From: Parvibaculum sp040882025
Lineage (GTDB): Bacteria > Pseudomonadota > Alphaproteobacteria > Parvibaculales > Parvibaculaceae
DNA: 36,158 bases
NCBI RefSeq assembly: GCF_040882025.1
Contig: NZ_JBBECC010000052.1
Coordinates: 1-36,158 of the forward strand
Direction of reading: 5' to 3'
The position numbers and the translations under genes were made by a program. Below, piece by piece: positions 1 to 10,526 of this stretch. Positions within the stretch are counted from its first letter, which is position 1, and each line of letters opens with the position of its first letter. The notes beneath the pieces are model-generated. The model was not told the DNA's origin. It did no database searches and saw nothing but the letters and a program-made list of their open reading frames with translations.

Positions 1-1054
<1,054 letters not shown>

Positions 1055-1077
1055 GCACGCGCAAAAGGTAAGGGCGA

Positions 1078-1962
1078 ATGGCCAGCCTCAAGGACCTCAG
1101 AAACCGCATCGCCAGCGTCAAGGCGACGCAGAAGATCACCAAGGCGATGCAGATGGTCGCCGCGGCGAAACTGCGCCGTGCGCAGGAAGCAGCCGTGGCC
1201 GCGCGTCCCTATGCGGAGCGCATGGACCGCGTGCTGGCGAACCTGTCGGCCGGCATGGCCGGCCGCTCGGATGCGCCGGCGCTTCTCGCCGGCACCGGCA
1301 GCGACAAGGTCCATCTCGTGATCGTCGCCACCGCCGATCGCGGCCTCTGCGGCGGTTTCAACTCCTCGATCGCGCGGCTTGCCCGCACGCATATCCGCAA
1401 GCTGATCGGCGAAGGCAAGACGGTGAAGATCCTCACCGTCGGCCGCAAGGGCCGCGATGCGCTGAAGCGCGACTTCGGCGACAGGATCGTCAAGTCCTGG
1501 GAATTCACCGGCATCCGTCAGATCGGTTTCGCGCAGGCCGAGGATATTTCGCGCGGCGTGCTCGAGATGTTCGAGGCCGGCGAGTTCGATGTTGCGACGC
1601 TTTTCTATTCGAAGTTCGTCAACGTCGTCAGCCAGGTGCCGACCGCCCAGCAACTGATCCCGGCCAGCGTGCCGGCGGATGCGGGCGGCAGCGTCGATCT
1701 CGGCGGCGCGGTCTACGAGTACGAACCCGACGAGGCCGAAATCCTGAAGGATCTTCTGCCGCGCAATCTCGCCGTGCAGGTTTTCCGGGCGCTGCTCGAA
1801 AACGTTGCGGGCGAATTCGGCGCCAAGATGTCGGCCATGGACAGCGCCACGCGCAATGCGGGCGACATGATCAAGAAGCTCAACATCACCTACAACCGTT
1901 CGCGGCAGGCGATGATTACAAAAGAACTGATCGAAATTATCTCGGGCGCCGAGGCGCTCTAG
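1078..1962 (+). CDS. atpG: F1 ATP synthase gamma subunit
   Basis: Gamma is the central rotating stalk of F1, coupling proton flow through Fo to the catalytic beta subunits. The 294-residue protein begins MASLKDLRNRIASVKATQKITKAMQMVAAAKLRRAQ (positions 1-36), the long N-terminal helix typical of the family. It ends with the matching C-terminal helix containing SAMDSATRNAGDMIKKL and then NRSRQAMITKELIEIISGAEAL. Length and both coiled-coil helices are normal. The ATG is preceded by an AGGTAAGGGCG stretch as ribosome binding site. It lies between atpA and atpD in a tight operon. Confidence 0.98.
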   Translation: MASLKDLRNRIASVKATQKITKAMQMVAAAKLRRAQEAAVAARPYAERMDRVLANLSAGMAGRSDAPALLAGTGSDKVHLVIVATADRGLCGGFNSSIARLARTHIRKLIGEGKTVKILTVGRKGRDALKRDFGDRIVKSWEFTGIRQIGFAQAEDISRGVLEMFEAGEFDVATLFYSKFVNVVSQVPTAQQLIPASVPADAGGSVDLGGAVYEYEPDEAEILKDLLPRNLAVQVFRALLENVAGEFGAKMSAMDSATRNAGDMIKKLNITYNRSRQAMITKELIEIISGAEAL

Positions 1963-1994
1963 AACGTCCCGCAGGGGAAGATGAAGGAGCTCGC

Positions 1995-3431
<1,437 letters not shown>

Positions 3432-3457
3432 TCCGCCGTCGCACGAGGTAGTATCCG

Positions 3458-3856
3458 ATGGCTGAGAAGCTCCAGTTCGATCTCGTCTCGCCCGAGCGCC
3501 TGCTTTTTTCGGGCCCGGTCGACATGGTCGTGGTGCCCGGCGTCGAAGGCGATATGGGTATCATGGCGGGCCACGCGCCGGTCATGTCGACACTGCGGCC
3601 CGGTATCGTCAATGTCGACGAGGCCGGCAAGTCGCAGCAGCGGATTTTCGTACGCGGCGGTTTCGCCGAGGTGACGCCCAAGGGTCTCACTGTGCTCGCC
3701 GAATACACGGTGCCGCTGGCCGAGCTCGACGCAGCCGCCCTCGACCGCGAAATCGCCCATGCGCAGGAAGACGTCACCGATGCCAGGACCGACGCCAAGC
3801 GTCAGGCCGCGCAGGAAAAGCTCGACCACCTGAAGCAGCTCCGCCAGGTGATTTGA
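3458..3856 (+). CDS. atpC: F1 ATP synthase epsilon subunit
   Basis: Epsilon sits with gamma in the central stalk and regulates F1. The 132-residue product starts MAEKLQFDLVSPERLLFSGPVDMVVVPG and contains the family's GDMGIMAGHAPVMSTLRPG stretch in the N-terminal beta-sandwich. A C-terminal two-helix part follows (residues about 90-132). A GAGGTAG ribosome binding site precedes the ATG. It is the last gene of the atp operon. Forty bases after its stop begins the 110-bp structured repeat, which may act as the operon's 3' end; that role is an inference. Confidence 0.97.
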   Translation: MAEKLQFDLVSPERLLFSGPVDMVVVPGVEGDMGIMAGHAPVMSTLRPGIVNVDEAGKSQQRIFVRGGFAEVTPKGLTVLAEYTVPLAELDAAALDREIAHAQEDVTDARTDAKRQAAQEKLDHLKQLRQVI

Positions 3857-3896
3857 GGCGGCTGTGTTTTCCGCTCAGCTCAACTCAAAATAAATG

Positions 3897-4006
3897 CGTC
3901 ATGGTCCGATTTATTCGGGCCATCCACGTCTTTGCGGCATGAGCAGGACGAAAAGAAAGTCGTGGATGACCCGCCACCTTGATTCCAAAGGGGCCGGGTC
4001 ATGACG
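3897..4006. repeat. 110-bp structured dispersed repeat, copy 1
   Basis: The segment from CGTCATGG to GGTCATGACG has outer inverted ends, a small hairpin (GGTCCGA-TTTAT-TCGGGCC) and an inner pair (CCACGTCTTT / AAAGTCGTGG). A second copy of identical length, with matching ends and core, lies at 34870-34979. It sits directly after atpC. From memory, similar GTCATGGCCCG...GGGTCATGAC palindromic elements are common between genes in Hyphomicrobiales. Function is unknown; transcript-end or RNA-stability roles are possible. Confidence 0.8.
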
Positions 4007-4182
4007 ATTTGGGAAATATGGCGAACAACTCACCAATCCCTTGTAAACCCTCTCTTTTTTCTACCATGCGGCAATCGGCCTCGCAGGTCTTCACGACGCC
4101 ATATTCCCGATTATATAGTTTTCGTGTCACAAGGGTCGGCCGCGCCGGCTCCCGAAACGGGCCTTCAAGAGCCAAGGAACTT
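4007..4182. other. non-coding stretch between repeat and ferritin-like gene
   Basis: This stretch is notably A+T-rich compared with its surroundings (for example the TTATATAGTTTTCGTG stretch near 4112-4127). It probably holds the promoter of the following gene. No convincing paired -35/-10 boxes, RNA gene or small coding region were recognised. AAGGAA at 4174-4179 serves as ribosome binding site for ATG 4183. Confidence 0.4.
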
Positions 4183-5007
4183 ATGACCCGACACTGGACG
4201 CTCGACGACATCAACTGGCAGGATTTCGACCCGGCAAGGGTCGATCCCGAAATTCTGCGCGCCGTGAAGGCGGCCGCGATGGTCGAGTTCAATGCGCCGG
4301 ATTATGTCACCTATCTCTGCAACGTCTTTTCCGACCGACCGGACATCAAGGAAACGATCCATAAATGGGGGGCTGAGGAAGTGCAGCACGGGCAGGCGCT
4401 TGCCCGCTGGGCCGAACTTGCCGATCCCGATTTCAATTTCGACAAGGCCTTCGCGCGCTTTCGCGAAGGTTATTCGATCCCGGTCGATGCGATCCAGTCG
4501 GTGCGCGGCAGCCGGGGCGGCGAGCTCATCGCGCGCTGCGTCGTCGAGAGTGGCACCTCGTCCTATTACACCGCGATCAAGGATGCGACGGACGAGCCGG
4601 TGCTGAAGCAGATCGCGGCCAATATCGCCGCCGATGAGTTCCGCCACTACAAGCTCTTCTATGACGGCTTCAACGATCTCGGTGAGGAGCCGCCATCGGT
4701 CTGGGCGCGCATCCGCGTCGCGCTCGGCCGCATTTCGGAAGCCGACGACGACGAACTGGCTTGCGCTTATTACGCGGCCAACACGCCCGCCGACGGCAGC
4801 GTGCCCTATGACCGCGTGCGTTTCGCGAAGGCCTATGAGAAGCGCGCGCTCGGGCTCTATCGCCGCCAGCATGTCGAACGGCTGATTTCGATGGTCGCCA
4901 AGGCCGCCGGCCTCAAGCCGCAGGGCCGTCCGATGCGCGCCGTTGCCGTGCTCGCATGGAACTACTGGCGCTTCCGCAACTGGCGGCTTTCCGGCGCCGC
5001 CGTCTGA
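4183..5007 (+). CDS. ferritin-like di-iron domain protein
   Basis: The 274-residue soluble protein carries a four-helix ferritin-like domain. Candidate iron ligands are visible: Glu in AAMVEFNAPDY, EEVQH (an ExxH pair), Glu in VVESGTSSYY and ADEFRH (a second ExxH). This E/ExxH/E/ExxH spacing is that of rubrerythrin-like and di-iron oxygenase-like proteins. The C-terminal part is basic and helical (about residues 215-274). The substrate cannot be inferred; a redox or oxygenase role is possible. ATG 4183 is chosen because AAGGAA lies just upstream and similarity begins there, although the frame is open from 3979. It converges on the next gene with a 16-bp gap. Confidence 0.75.
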   Translation: MTRHWTLDDINWQDFDPARVDPEILRAVKAAAMVEFNAPDYVTYLCNVFSDRPDIKETIHKWGAEEVQHGQALARWAELADPDFNFDKAFARFREGYSIPVDAIQSVRGSRGGELIARCVVESGTSSYYTAIKDATDEPVLKQIAANIAADEFRHYKLFYDGFNDLGEEPPSVWARIRVALGRISEADDDELACAYYAANTPADGSVPYDRVRFAKAYEKRALGLYRRQHVERLISMVAKAAGLKPQGRPMRAVAVLAWNYWRFRNWRLSGAAV

Positions 5008-5023
5008 CGCACGTCGATGTTCT

Positions 5024-5830
5024 TCAGCCTGCGGGTCCCGTCGCGGGCGTCCCCTCGATATAGAGCAACGCCGCATCGCCGCTCGCCGCAGCTTCCGCCA
5101 GCGCCGGTGCGGCGCGTTGCGACGTCCAGCCGATCGTTGCGCCGCGCGCGATCCTGTCGCCGCGCCGTACCTCGATCATGCCGAGTCCGGCGACCGTCAA
5201 TCGCTCCACCCGCCCCGTATCGAGAATGACGATGCCGAGATAGCCCTTGAAGTTTCCGGCGTAGAGAACCTCGGCATTGGCGGGACTTTGCACTGCGCAG
5301 CGCGGCGGCACGACGACGATCCGGCTCGATTCTGTATCCGGTGCCGATCCTTCGTCCCGCTTCGGCGCCGACTTGATCCAGGTGCCGTCGATGCGTGTGC
5401 TGACGATGCCGGTTGCATCGACGAGGCATAGCGGCTCCGGCAGCGGTTCGGGCGCCGGCGCGAGCGCGATTTCTTCTTCGCGGGCTTCTCTCTCGGGCCT
5501 TGCCGGAGCCTCCATCGGGCGCAGCGCCGGCGCGCTTGCCGCCACGACGGCCGGTCCGGCGAAAGTCGCCAGGTCGGCACAGAATGCCGCGTAGGCGTCG
5601 TCGCTCTCGACAGGCGTGATTCCGCGCAGGCAATCGTGAAGACCGGTCTGCGCCAGAAAGAGCGGCCGTTCGAGCGGCAGCGGCGGCACGCGCCCGGCGA
5701 CCAGGATGTAACCCTTTTGGATGAACGCGCGCGCGGTCATGCGCCCGTCATTGTCCAGAAGGACAAGGACGACAGCGGCGATGACAGAGGCAAAAAATAT
5801 TACGTAAAAAAATCGGCGCGCGACTAGCAT
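5024..5830 (-). CDS. membrane-anchored protein with degenerate LytM/M23-like domain
   Basis: The 268-residue protein has an N-terminal membrane helix (about residues 6-25) and no cytoplasmic domain. A proline/alanine/glutamate-rich linker follows (about 95-135). The C-terminal segment (about 180-262) reads like a peptidase M23 (LytM) fold: AEVLYAGNFKGYLGIVILDTG, then VRRGDRIARGATIGWTS, then ALLYIEG. The zinc-binding histidines of active M23 enzymes are absent; the usual DHG turn reads DTG. This is the pattern of catalytically dead LytM proteins such as EnvC, which activate amidases. That role is inference and similarity is weak. It is divergent from the next gene. Confidence 0.5.
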   Translation of the reverse strand: MLVARRFFYVIFFASVIAAVVLVLLDNDGRMTARAFIQKGYILVAGRVPPLPLERPLFLAQTGLHDCLRGITPVESDDAYAAFCADLATFAGPAVVAASAPALRPMEAPARPEREAREEEIALAPAPEPLPEPLCLVDATGIVSTRIDGTWIKSAPKRDEGSAPDTESSRIVVVPPRCAVQSPANAEVLYAGNFKGYLGIVILDTGRVERLTVAGLGMIEVRRGDRIARGATIGWTSQRAAPALAEAAASGDAALLYIEGTPATGPAG

Positions 5831-6136
5831 CGCACCCTCCGGCTACTGAGCAGCCCGGCAATGCCTGCAGCATCCGGACGAAGTACCCCGCCAAATTCAT
5901 TCTGCCTCCCGGCTGGTGGAAGCGCCAGAGAAAAAGGCCAGCAGCTACCGGGCGTTACAAAGGATCACAAAATAGTCCTCGTCAGGAGCGTTTTTAGGGC
6001 TATGGTCATCAGCTCAGTTGGCTGTTCGGGGTACGACACAGGTAGGTGTACGATGCCCTTTTCTGTCAATCAGGATGCGGAATATCACTGGCGCAATCGC
6101 TACAGGCGTCAGTCGAGCGCGAAGGAGCGCCCGCAA
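5831..6136. other. divergent intergenic region
   Basis: This region separates the LytM-like gene (-) from the CHASE3-like gene (+), so promoters for both must lie here. A TACAAAGGATCACAAAATAG stretch near 5955-5974 is relatively A+T-rich. No clear sigma-70 pair, terminator or RNA gene was recognised. The right part (6053-6136) may be coding if the downstream gene uses the earlier ATG at 6053. Confidence 0.35.
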
Positions 6137-7156
6137 ATGCCGGTGTCGCCCGGTTCTTCCCTTTCCTCCGCCTTCGACGGTCCGGCGTCCCCGGGCAGCT
6201 CCCCCGACATTCCCGACAGGTCGTCTTCGCGGTCCGCGCCGCGCAGGCTTGTGTGGCTCGCGGCCACACTTGCCGTCATGCTCGGCGCGGCCGGCGCGCT
6301 TGTCGCCGTCAATGACAACGATCCCGCGAGTGGAAGAGCGGCGAACGGCGGTACCGCCGTCACCGCGTCTGTCTTTGCGGATGCCGGTGGCGCCGGGCAG
6401 GCGGCACCCGCCGATTTCGAGGCGCTTCTGGCGCAATTCCAGGCGTCGCGCGAGGCGAGCCTTGTCGCCCTTCGCGGTTATCTGCTGACCGACAGCGAGG
6501 GCTTCAAGACCGAGTGGCGCGATGCGGCGTCGAGCCTTCAGTCCGCGGCGGATGCGATCGAGCGGGAATCCACCTCATGGACCGACGGGTTGAAGCTCGT
6601 CCAGCTTGCCGAAATGAAGCGCCTTGTCGGCAAGCTGCTTGCCGAAGAGCGGGCGGTCGCGGCGATGATCGGCACGACCAATCGTTATCCCGGTCTGCAA
6701 CTTTTCAACGAGGATGTCCGGCCGGCGCTCGACGAGGCGCAACAGATCTGCGCCGATGTGCTCGATGTCCTGCTGTCGAATTCATCGCCCGAAGACGCCC
6801 ATATGATCGATCCCTTCGCGAAGCTGCGCGGCGATCTCGAAGATCTTCGAATGACGCTTGTCAAATTCACGACCGGGCGTTCGGAGGCCGGACCGCCGGC
6901 GGCCGCGAGCCGCGCCGAACTTTCGGCGATGCTCGCTTCGCTCGAGACCGCGCGCCGCGGCGCGCCGGCCTCGGTCCAGCCGAAAATCGACAGGCTCGCC
7001 TTTCTGATCCAGACCGCACAGGAAAATCTCGGTCGGGTTTTCGCGCTCCGCGCCGGCCATCGCTGGGACTATGCGGACTATGCGTTCAGGACGCGGATCA
7101 TGCCGCTCGCCGACGAGCTCAAGGCGATCGTCGCCTCGTGGGAACCGGCGAGCTGA
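6137..7156 (+). CDS. orphan membrane protein with CHASE3-like sensor domain
   Basis: From ATG 6137 (GAAGGAG at 6121-6127 as ribosome binding site) the product is 339 residues; ATG 6053, in frame, would add 28. A Ser/Pro-rich tail of about 35 residues precedes one transmembrane helix (RLVWLAATLAVMLGAAGALV). A helical extracytoplasmic region follows. Its QFQASREASLVALRGYLLTD segment resembles the four-helix CHASE3 sensor domain of histidine kinases and chemoreceptors, where an RGYLLTG-like motif is typical. No kinase, HAMP, cyclase or methyl-accepting domain follows, so the protein ends after the sensor part. The ligand and partner are unknown. The family assignment is tentative. Confidence 0.6.
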   Translation: MPVSPGSSLSSAFDGPASPGSSPDIPDRSSSRSAPRRLVWLAATLAVMLGAAGALVAVNDNDPASGRAANGGTAVTASVFADAGGAGQAAPADFEALLAQFQASREASLVALRGYLLTDSEGFKTEWRDAASSLQSAADAIERESTSWTDGLKLVQLAEMKRLVGKLLAEERAVAAMIGTTNRYPGLQLFNEDVRPALDEAQQICADVLDVLLSNSSPEDAHMIDPFAKLRGDLEDLRMTLVKFTTGRSEAGPPAAASRAELSAMLASLETARRGAPASVQPKIDRLAFLIQTAQENLGRVFALRAGHRWDYADYAFRTRIMPLADELKAIVASWEPAS

Positions 7157-7262
7157 TCGCCGGCCTCCACGCGCGCGAGGTGCAAAAACGGGGATAAGTT
7201 TTTTTCGGGCGGGGGCAAGGCATGGCCCGCGACACGGTTATCCCCAGGGCCCGGGCGGTTTG

Positions 7263-7331
7263 TGACAGTTTTTTGACAGTTTCGTGACAGAGGGGGGGTC
7301 TGCTGTGAATTTCGCTGTGAATTTCACTGTC
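7263..7331. repeat. short tandem repeats between convergent genes
   Basis: TGACAG occurs three times at 11-bp spacing (7263, 7274, 7285), partly followed by TTT. Two adjoining 12-bp copies of GCTGTGAATTTC follow (7302-7313 and 7314-7325), then ACTGTC. TGACAG and CTGTGA are near inverses, so the block can fold back on itself. It lies between two convergent genes and overlaps the last codons of rppH. It may serve as a transcription end; this is inference. Confidence 0.5.
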
Positions 7332-7860
7332 CCGGCACCGCCAGCGGGCCGAATTCGGCGACCAGTTGTTCGTAGACGGATCGTTTGAAAGGCACGATCA
7401 GAGCGAGCAGTTCATCAAGCGGCACCCAGGCCCATTCGCTGAATTCCTGGTGGGCGTCGGCGGCAATGTCGATGTCGGCGTCCTCGCCTTCAAAGCGCAT
7501 CGCGAACCATTTCTGCTTTTGCCCGCGATATTTTCCTCTGAGCGCGACGCCGACGAGATGTGGCGGCAGTTCGTAGGTCAGCCAGTCCTTCGTCTCGCCG
7601 ATGATGCGCGCTCTGTCCGTACCCGTCTCCTCCTTCAACTCGCGCAACGCGGCGTCGCACGGCGCTTCGCCTTCGTCGATACCGCCTTGCGGCATCTGCC
7701 ACGTGAGTGCAGCACCCGTCAGCTCGTGCGTGCCGTCCCGCATCATCCGGTTGCCGACCCACACAAGTCCATTGCGATTGATCAGCATGATGCCGACGCA
7801 GGGACGATAGGGCAGCGTTTCGGGATCGACGGGCGTTGCGTCTTTGCTGTGGCGCGGCAT
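7324..7860 (-). CDS. rppH: RNA pyrophosphohydrolase (Nudix)
   Basis: RppH removes pyrophosphate from 5'-triphosphorylated mRNA, starting 5'-end-dependent decay, in the cytoplasm. The 178-residue protein opens its Nudix fold with LPYRPCVGIMLINRNGLVWVG. It has a complete Nudix box (G59-x5-E65-x7-R73-E74-L-x-E77-E78-x-G80) and the family's later segments WLTYELPPHL, KYRGQKQKWFAMRF and EFSEWAWVPLDEL. Length is normal. It is the last gene of the leftward array, 18 bp after the deacetylase-like gene. A dinucleoside polyphosphate hydrolase activity is an older alternative name for the same family. Confidence 0.95.
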   Translation of the reverse strand: MPRHSKDATPVDPETLPYRPCVGIMLINRNGLVWVGNRMMRDGTHELTGAALTWQMPQGGIDEGEAPCDAALRELKEETGTDRARIIGETKDWLTYELPPHLVGVALRGKYRGQKQKWFAMRFEGEDADIDIAADAHQEFSEWAWVPLDELLALIVPFKRSVYEQLVAEFGPLAVPGQ

Positions 7861-7878
7861 GGCTGATTTTTTCTTCCG

Positions 7879-9192
7879 TCAGTTTGCGGCGGCGGTCACG
7901 GGCACCAGCACGAAATTCTTTTCTTCCAGCGTTTCGGCCCATCTCGCCAAGGCGTCGACCGTCACCGGGAAGCCCGACGCAACGCCGATGGCGATGCCGT
8001 TTGCCGCCACTTCTTCCAGCACTTCGAGCGAAGTTGCGATGACCTGCGGGTTCTGTACCGGATCGACGATGCGCGTCGCCTGCACGGTGGACATACCGGC
8101 CTCGCGCGCGAGCTGCGGGGCGAGGCTTCGCGCCGATGCGCCATTGTCGACATAGAGAAGCCCGCGGGCTTTCAGGGCACCGATCATCTTTTCGACGGCC
8201 GTAGACGATGTGGTGAAGCGCGCACCCTGATAATTCATCACACCGGCATAGCCGGTAAAGCGGCTCATCAGCCATTCGAGGCGCGACAGGTTTTCTTCCG
8301 GCGAAAGCGTTGTCAGCAGCGTGTAGGGGCCGGGGTCGTTTTGCGGATAGCCGAAAGGTTCCATCGGCAATTCGAGCAGGACTTCATGGCCGGCCGCGCG
8401 CGCCTTCTCGATCCAGCTCTGCAGGTCGGGGCCGTAGGGCGCAAAGGAAAGCGTCACTTCCGGCGGCAGCGTTTCGATGGCGTGCGCCGTTGCATTTTCA
8501 CTGATCCCCATGCCGCTGACGACCAGCGCGATGCGCCGCGTTGCCGGTGTGCCGGCGGGCACGGGCCGCGCATAGACCTGCCGGGGTTCGCGACCGTCCC
8601 GAGCGATTTTCGGCAGCGGTCCTTGTGCGGAGCTTTCGACAAGCGCGGGATCGGGCACGGGCATTAGCGCGACCGGCTTGTCGGTGTCGTCGCTCGCCGT
8701 CTCTCCGCCCGAGACGCTTTCGGCGCCGACGATGCGCGTTTGCGAGGCCACATCCTCCGCCGCCACGTTTTCGTCGATCCGCCGTGCCGCGTCGAACAGC
8801 GCCTGTTCGTCGTCGCTCAACGCGTCGGCGCCCGGTTCGTCGGCATTCGTTTCGTCGGGCGTTTTCTCGGGAGCTGCCGCGATGTGCTCGTCGCCGGCAT
8901 CGGGCGCGGGAGCGGCCTCTGGCGCTTCCTCGACCGGCTCTTCTTCCGTCAGCGCGAGGTGCACCACAGGTTCACCGGCCAGCCGATTGTCGGAAAGAAA
9001 CAGCCACGCCAGCGTACCGCCATAGACGAGCGCAACAATGAGTGCTGCAACGGCCAGTGCGCCGAAGCGAATCCCTTCGTTCTCCGGTGCTTGCCCATCC
9101 CCGCTCAGGGCCGCACCCTTCGCCGCTATCTTTGCACCCATGCCTGCAATTCGTCTCCGGCCCCGACGGGACGTCTCGGTCGGCCCATTCAA
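7879..9192 (-). CDS. YibQ-like divergent polysaccharide deacetylase
   Basis: The 437-residue envelope protein has a short cytoplasmic N-terminus and one membrane helix (about residues 45-68). A long acidic, Ala/Glu/Pro-rich linker follows (about 75-190), then a C-terminal divergent polysaccharide deacetylase domain (about 215-432). Family signatures are IALVVSGMGIS, LPPEVTLSFAPYG, AGHEVLLELPMEPFGYP, NDPGPYTLLTTLSPEENLSRL, GYAGVMNYQGARF and GLLYVDNG. The family is related to NodB-fold enzymes and sits in the periplasm; its substrate is not established. Its start overlaps the ctpA stop by 4 bp, which implies translational coupling with CtpA and the EnvC-like gene. Confidence 0.88.
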   Translation of the reverse strand: MNGPTETSRRGRRRIAGMGAKIAAKGAALSGDGQAPENEGIRFGALAVAALIVALVYGGTLAWLFLSDNRLAGEPVVHLALTEEEPVEEAPEAAPAPDAGDEHIAAAPEKTPDETNADEPGADALSDDEQALFDAARRIDENVAAEDVASQTRIVGAESVSGGETASDDTDKPVALMPVPDPALVESSAQGPLPKIARDGREPRQVYARPVPAGTPATRRIALVVSGMGISENATAHAIETLPPEVTLSFAPYGPDLQSWIEKARAAGHEVLLELPMEPFGYPQNDPGPYTLLTTLSPEENLSRLEWLMSRFTGYAGVMNYQGARFTTSSTAVEKMIGALKARGLLYVDNGASARSLAPQLAREAGMSTVQATRIVDPVQNPQVIATSLEVLEEVAANGIAIGVASGFPVTVDALARWAETLEEKNFVLVPVTAAAN

Positions 9193-10526
9193 TTGGCCAT
9201 GGCGCTCGATGTCGTGCCGCCGATAAAGGCGGCGTCCTTGCGAACTCCGTTCATCAGATCGATGGCGTAAAGCAGCTGCTTGTCCTCGGCCTTGTCCTGC
9301 GGCACAAAGCTGTCGGAACCGCCCTGCTCGTCGCCTTCCTCCGCCGCCAGATGACCCGGCAGAGCCGACTCGCCGATCGTTCTGGCTTTCTTCGTTTCGT
9401 CCTTCGTCTCGTCGGGATCGGTTTGCAGGACGATGATGTCCGGCTCGATGCCCTTGGCCTGGATGGAGCGGCCGGCCGGCGTGTAGTAACGCGCCGTCGT
9501 CAGACGCAGCGCGCCGTCGGAGCCGAGCGGAATGATCGTCTGCACCGATCCCTTGCCGAAAGAACGCGTTCCCAGAACTGTCGCACGGCGATGATCCTGA
9601 AGGGCGCCCGCGACGATTTCGGAGGCGCTGGCCGAACCGCCATTGATCAGCACGATGATCGGTTTGCCGCGTGTGATGTCGCCCGAGCGCGCATTGTAAC
9701 GCTGCGTATCTTCGGTGTGGCGGCCGCGCGTCGAAACGATCTCGCCGCCGTCGATGAAGCCGTCGCTGACCGAAATCGCCTGGTCGAGCAACCCGCCCGG
9801 ATTGTTGCGCATGTCGACGATGTAGCCCTTCAGGCGCGCCTGGCCGATCTGCTTGGACAGATCGGCGATCGCCTTTTCAAGCAGGTCGGATGTCTGCTCG
9901 TTGAAGGATGTGATGCGGATATAGCCGATATCGTTCTCGCGGTTGAAACGAACCGACTTGATGGTGATGATGGCGCGCGTCAGCTTCACTTCGAAAGGTT
10001 CGTCGACACCCTTGCGGATCACCGTCAGCGTGACCGGCGAGTTGGATGGCCCGCGCATCTTGTCGACGGCGTCGCTCAGCGTCATGCCGAGGATCGGCGT
10101 GCCGTCGATATGGGTGATGTAGTCGTTGGGCCGCATGCCGGCGCGGCTCGCCGGTGTGTCGTCGATCGGCGTGACAACCTTGACGACGCCGTTTTCCATT
10201 GTCACTTCGATGCCGAGACCGCCGAATTCGCCGCGCGTCTGCACCTGCATGTCGCGGAAGCTCTTGGGCGTCATGTAGCTCGAATGCGGATCGAGTGCGG
10301 TCAGCATGCCGTTGATCGCCGACTCGACCAGCTTGGAGTCGTCCGTCGGCTCGACATAGTCGGCGCGCACGCGCTCGAAAACGTCGCCGAACAGGTTCAG
10401 TTGACGATAGGTGTTCTGATCGTTGGCATAGGCCGGCGTGTTCAGCGTACCCGACTGAAAGGCCAGCAAGGCGCCGATGGATAGGCTAATGCCGACAGCG
10501 AAGCCGGCGAAAACTGACTTGTTCAT
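9189..10526 (-). CDS. ctpA: C-terminal processing protease (S41)
   Basis: This periplasmic serine protease of the CtpA/Prc type trims or degrades cell-envelope proteins at C-termini; relatives control murein hydrolases. The 445-residue protein has a signal sequence (about residues 1-34), an N-terminal helical part, a PDZ domain (about 92-175) and the S41 catalytic domain. The catalytic Ser302 is in NGGSASASEIVAGAL and Lys325 is in SFGKGSVQT, giving the Ser-Lys dyad. The C-terminal tail is Asp/Glu/Lys-rich. It starts directly next to the stop of the EnvC-like gene (no gap) and overlaps the YibQ-like gene by 4 bp. In alphaproteobacteria this gene trio is a common unit. Confidence 0.95.
   Translation of the reverse strand: MNKSVFAGFAVGISLSIGALLAFQSGTLNTPAYANDQNTYRQLNLFGDVFERVRADYVEPTDDSKLVESAINGMLTALDPHSSYMTPKSFRDMQVQTRGEFGGLGIEVTMENGVVKVVTPIDDTPASRAGMRPNDYITHIDGTPILGMTLSDAVDKMRGPSNSPVTLTVIRKGVDEPFEVKLTRAIITIKSVRFNRENDIGYIRITSFNEQTSDLLEKAIADLSKQIGQARLKGYIVDMRNNPGGLLDQAISVSDGFIDGGEIVSTRGRHTEDTQRYNARSGDITRGKPIIVLINGGSASASEIVAGALQDHRRATVLGTRSFGKGSVQTIIPLGSDGALRLTTARYYTPAGRSIQAKGIEPDIIVLQTDPDETKDETKKARTIGESALPGHLAAEEGDEQGGSDSFVPQDKAEDKQLLYAIDLMNGVRKDAAFIGGTTSSAMAN

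Noticed and set aside
6005..6040. AGCTCAGTTGGC stretch resembling a tRNA D-arm
   Set aside because: No acceptor stem, anticodon stem or T arm can be built around it, so it is treated as chance similarity.
9042..10484. 480-codon open frame antisense to ctpA
   Set aside because: The opposite strand carries a complete protease with catalytic residues; the antisense product shows no recognisable pattern.
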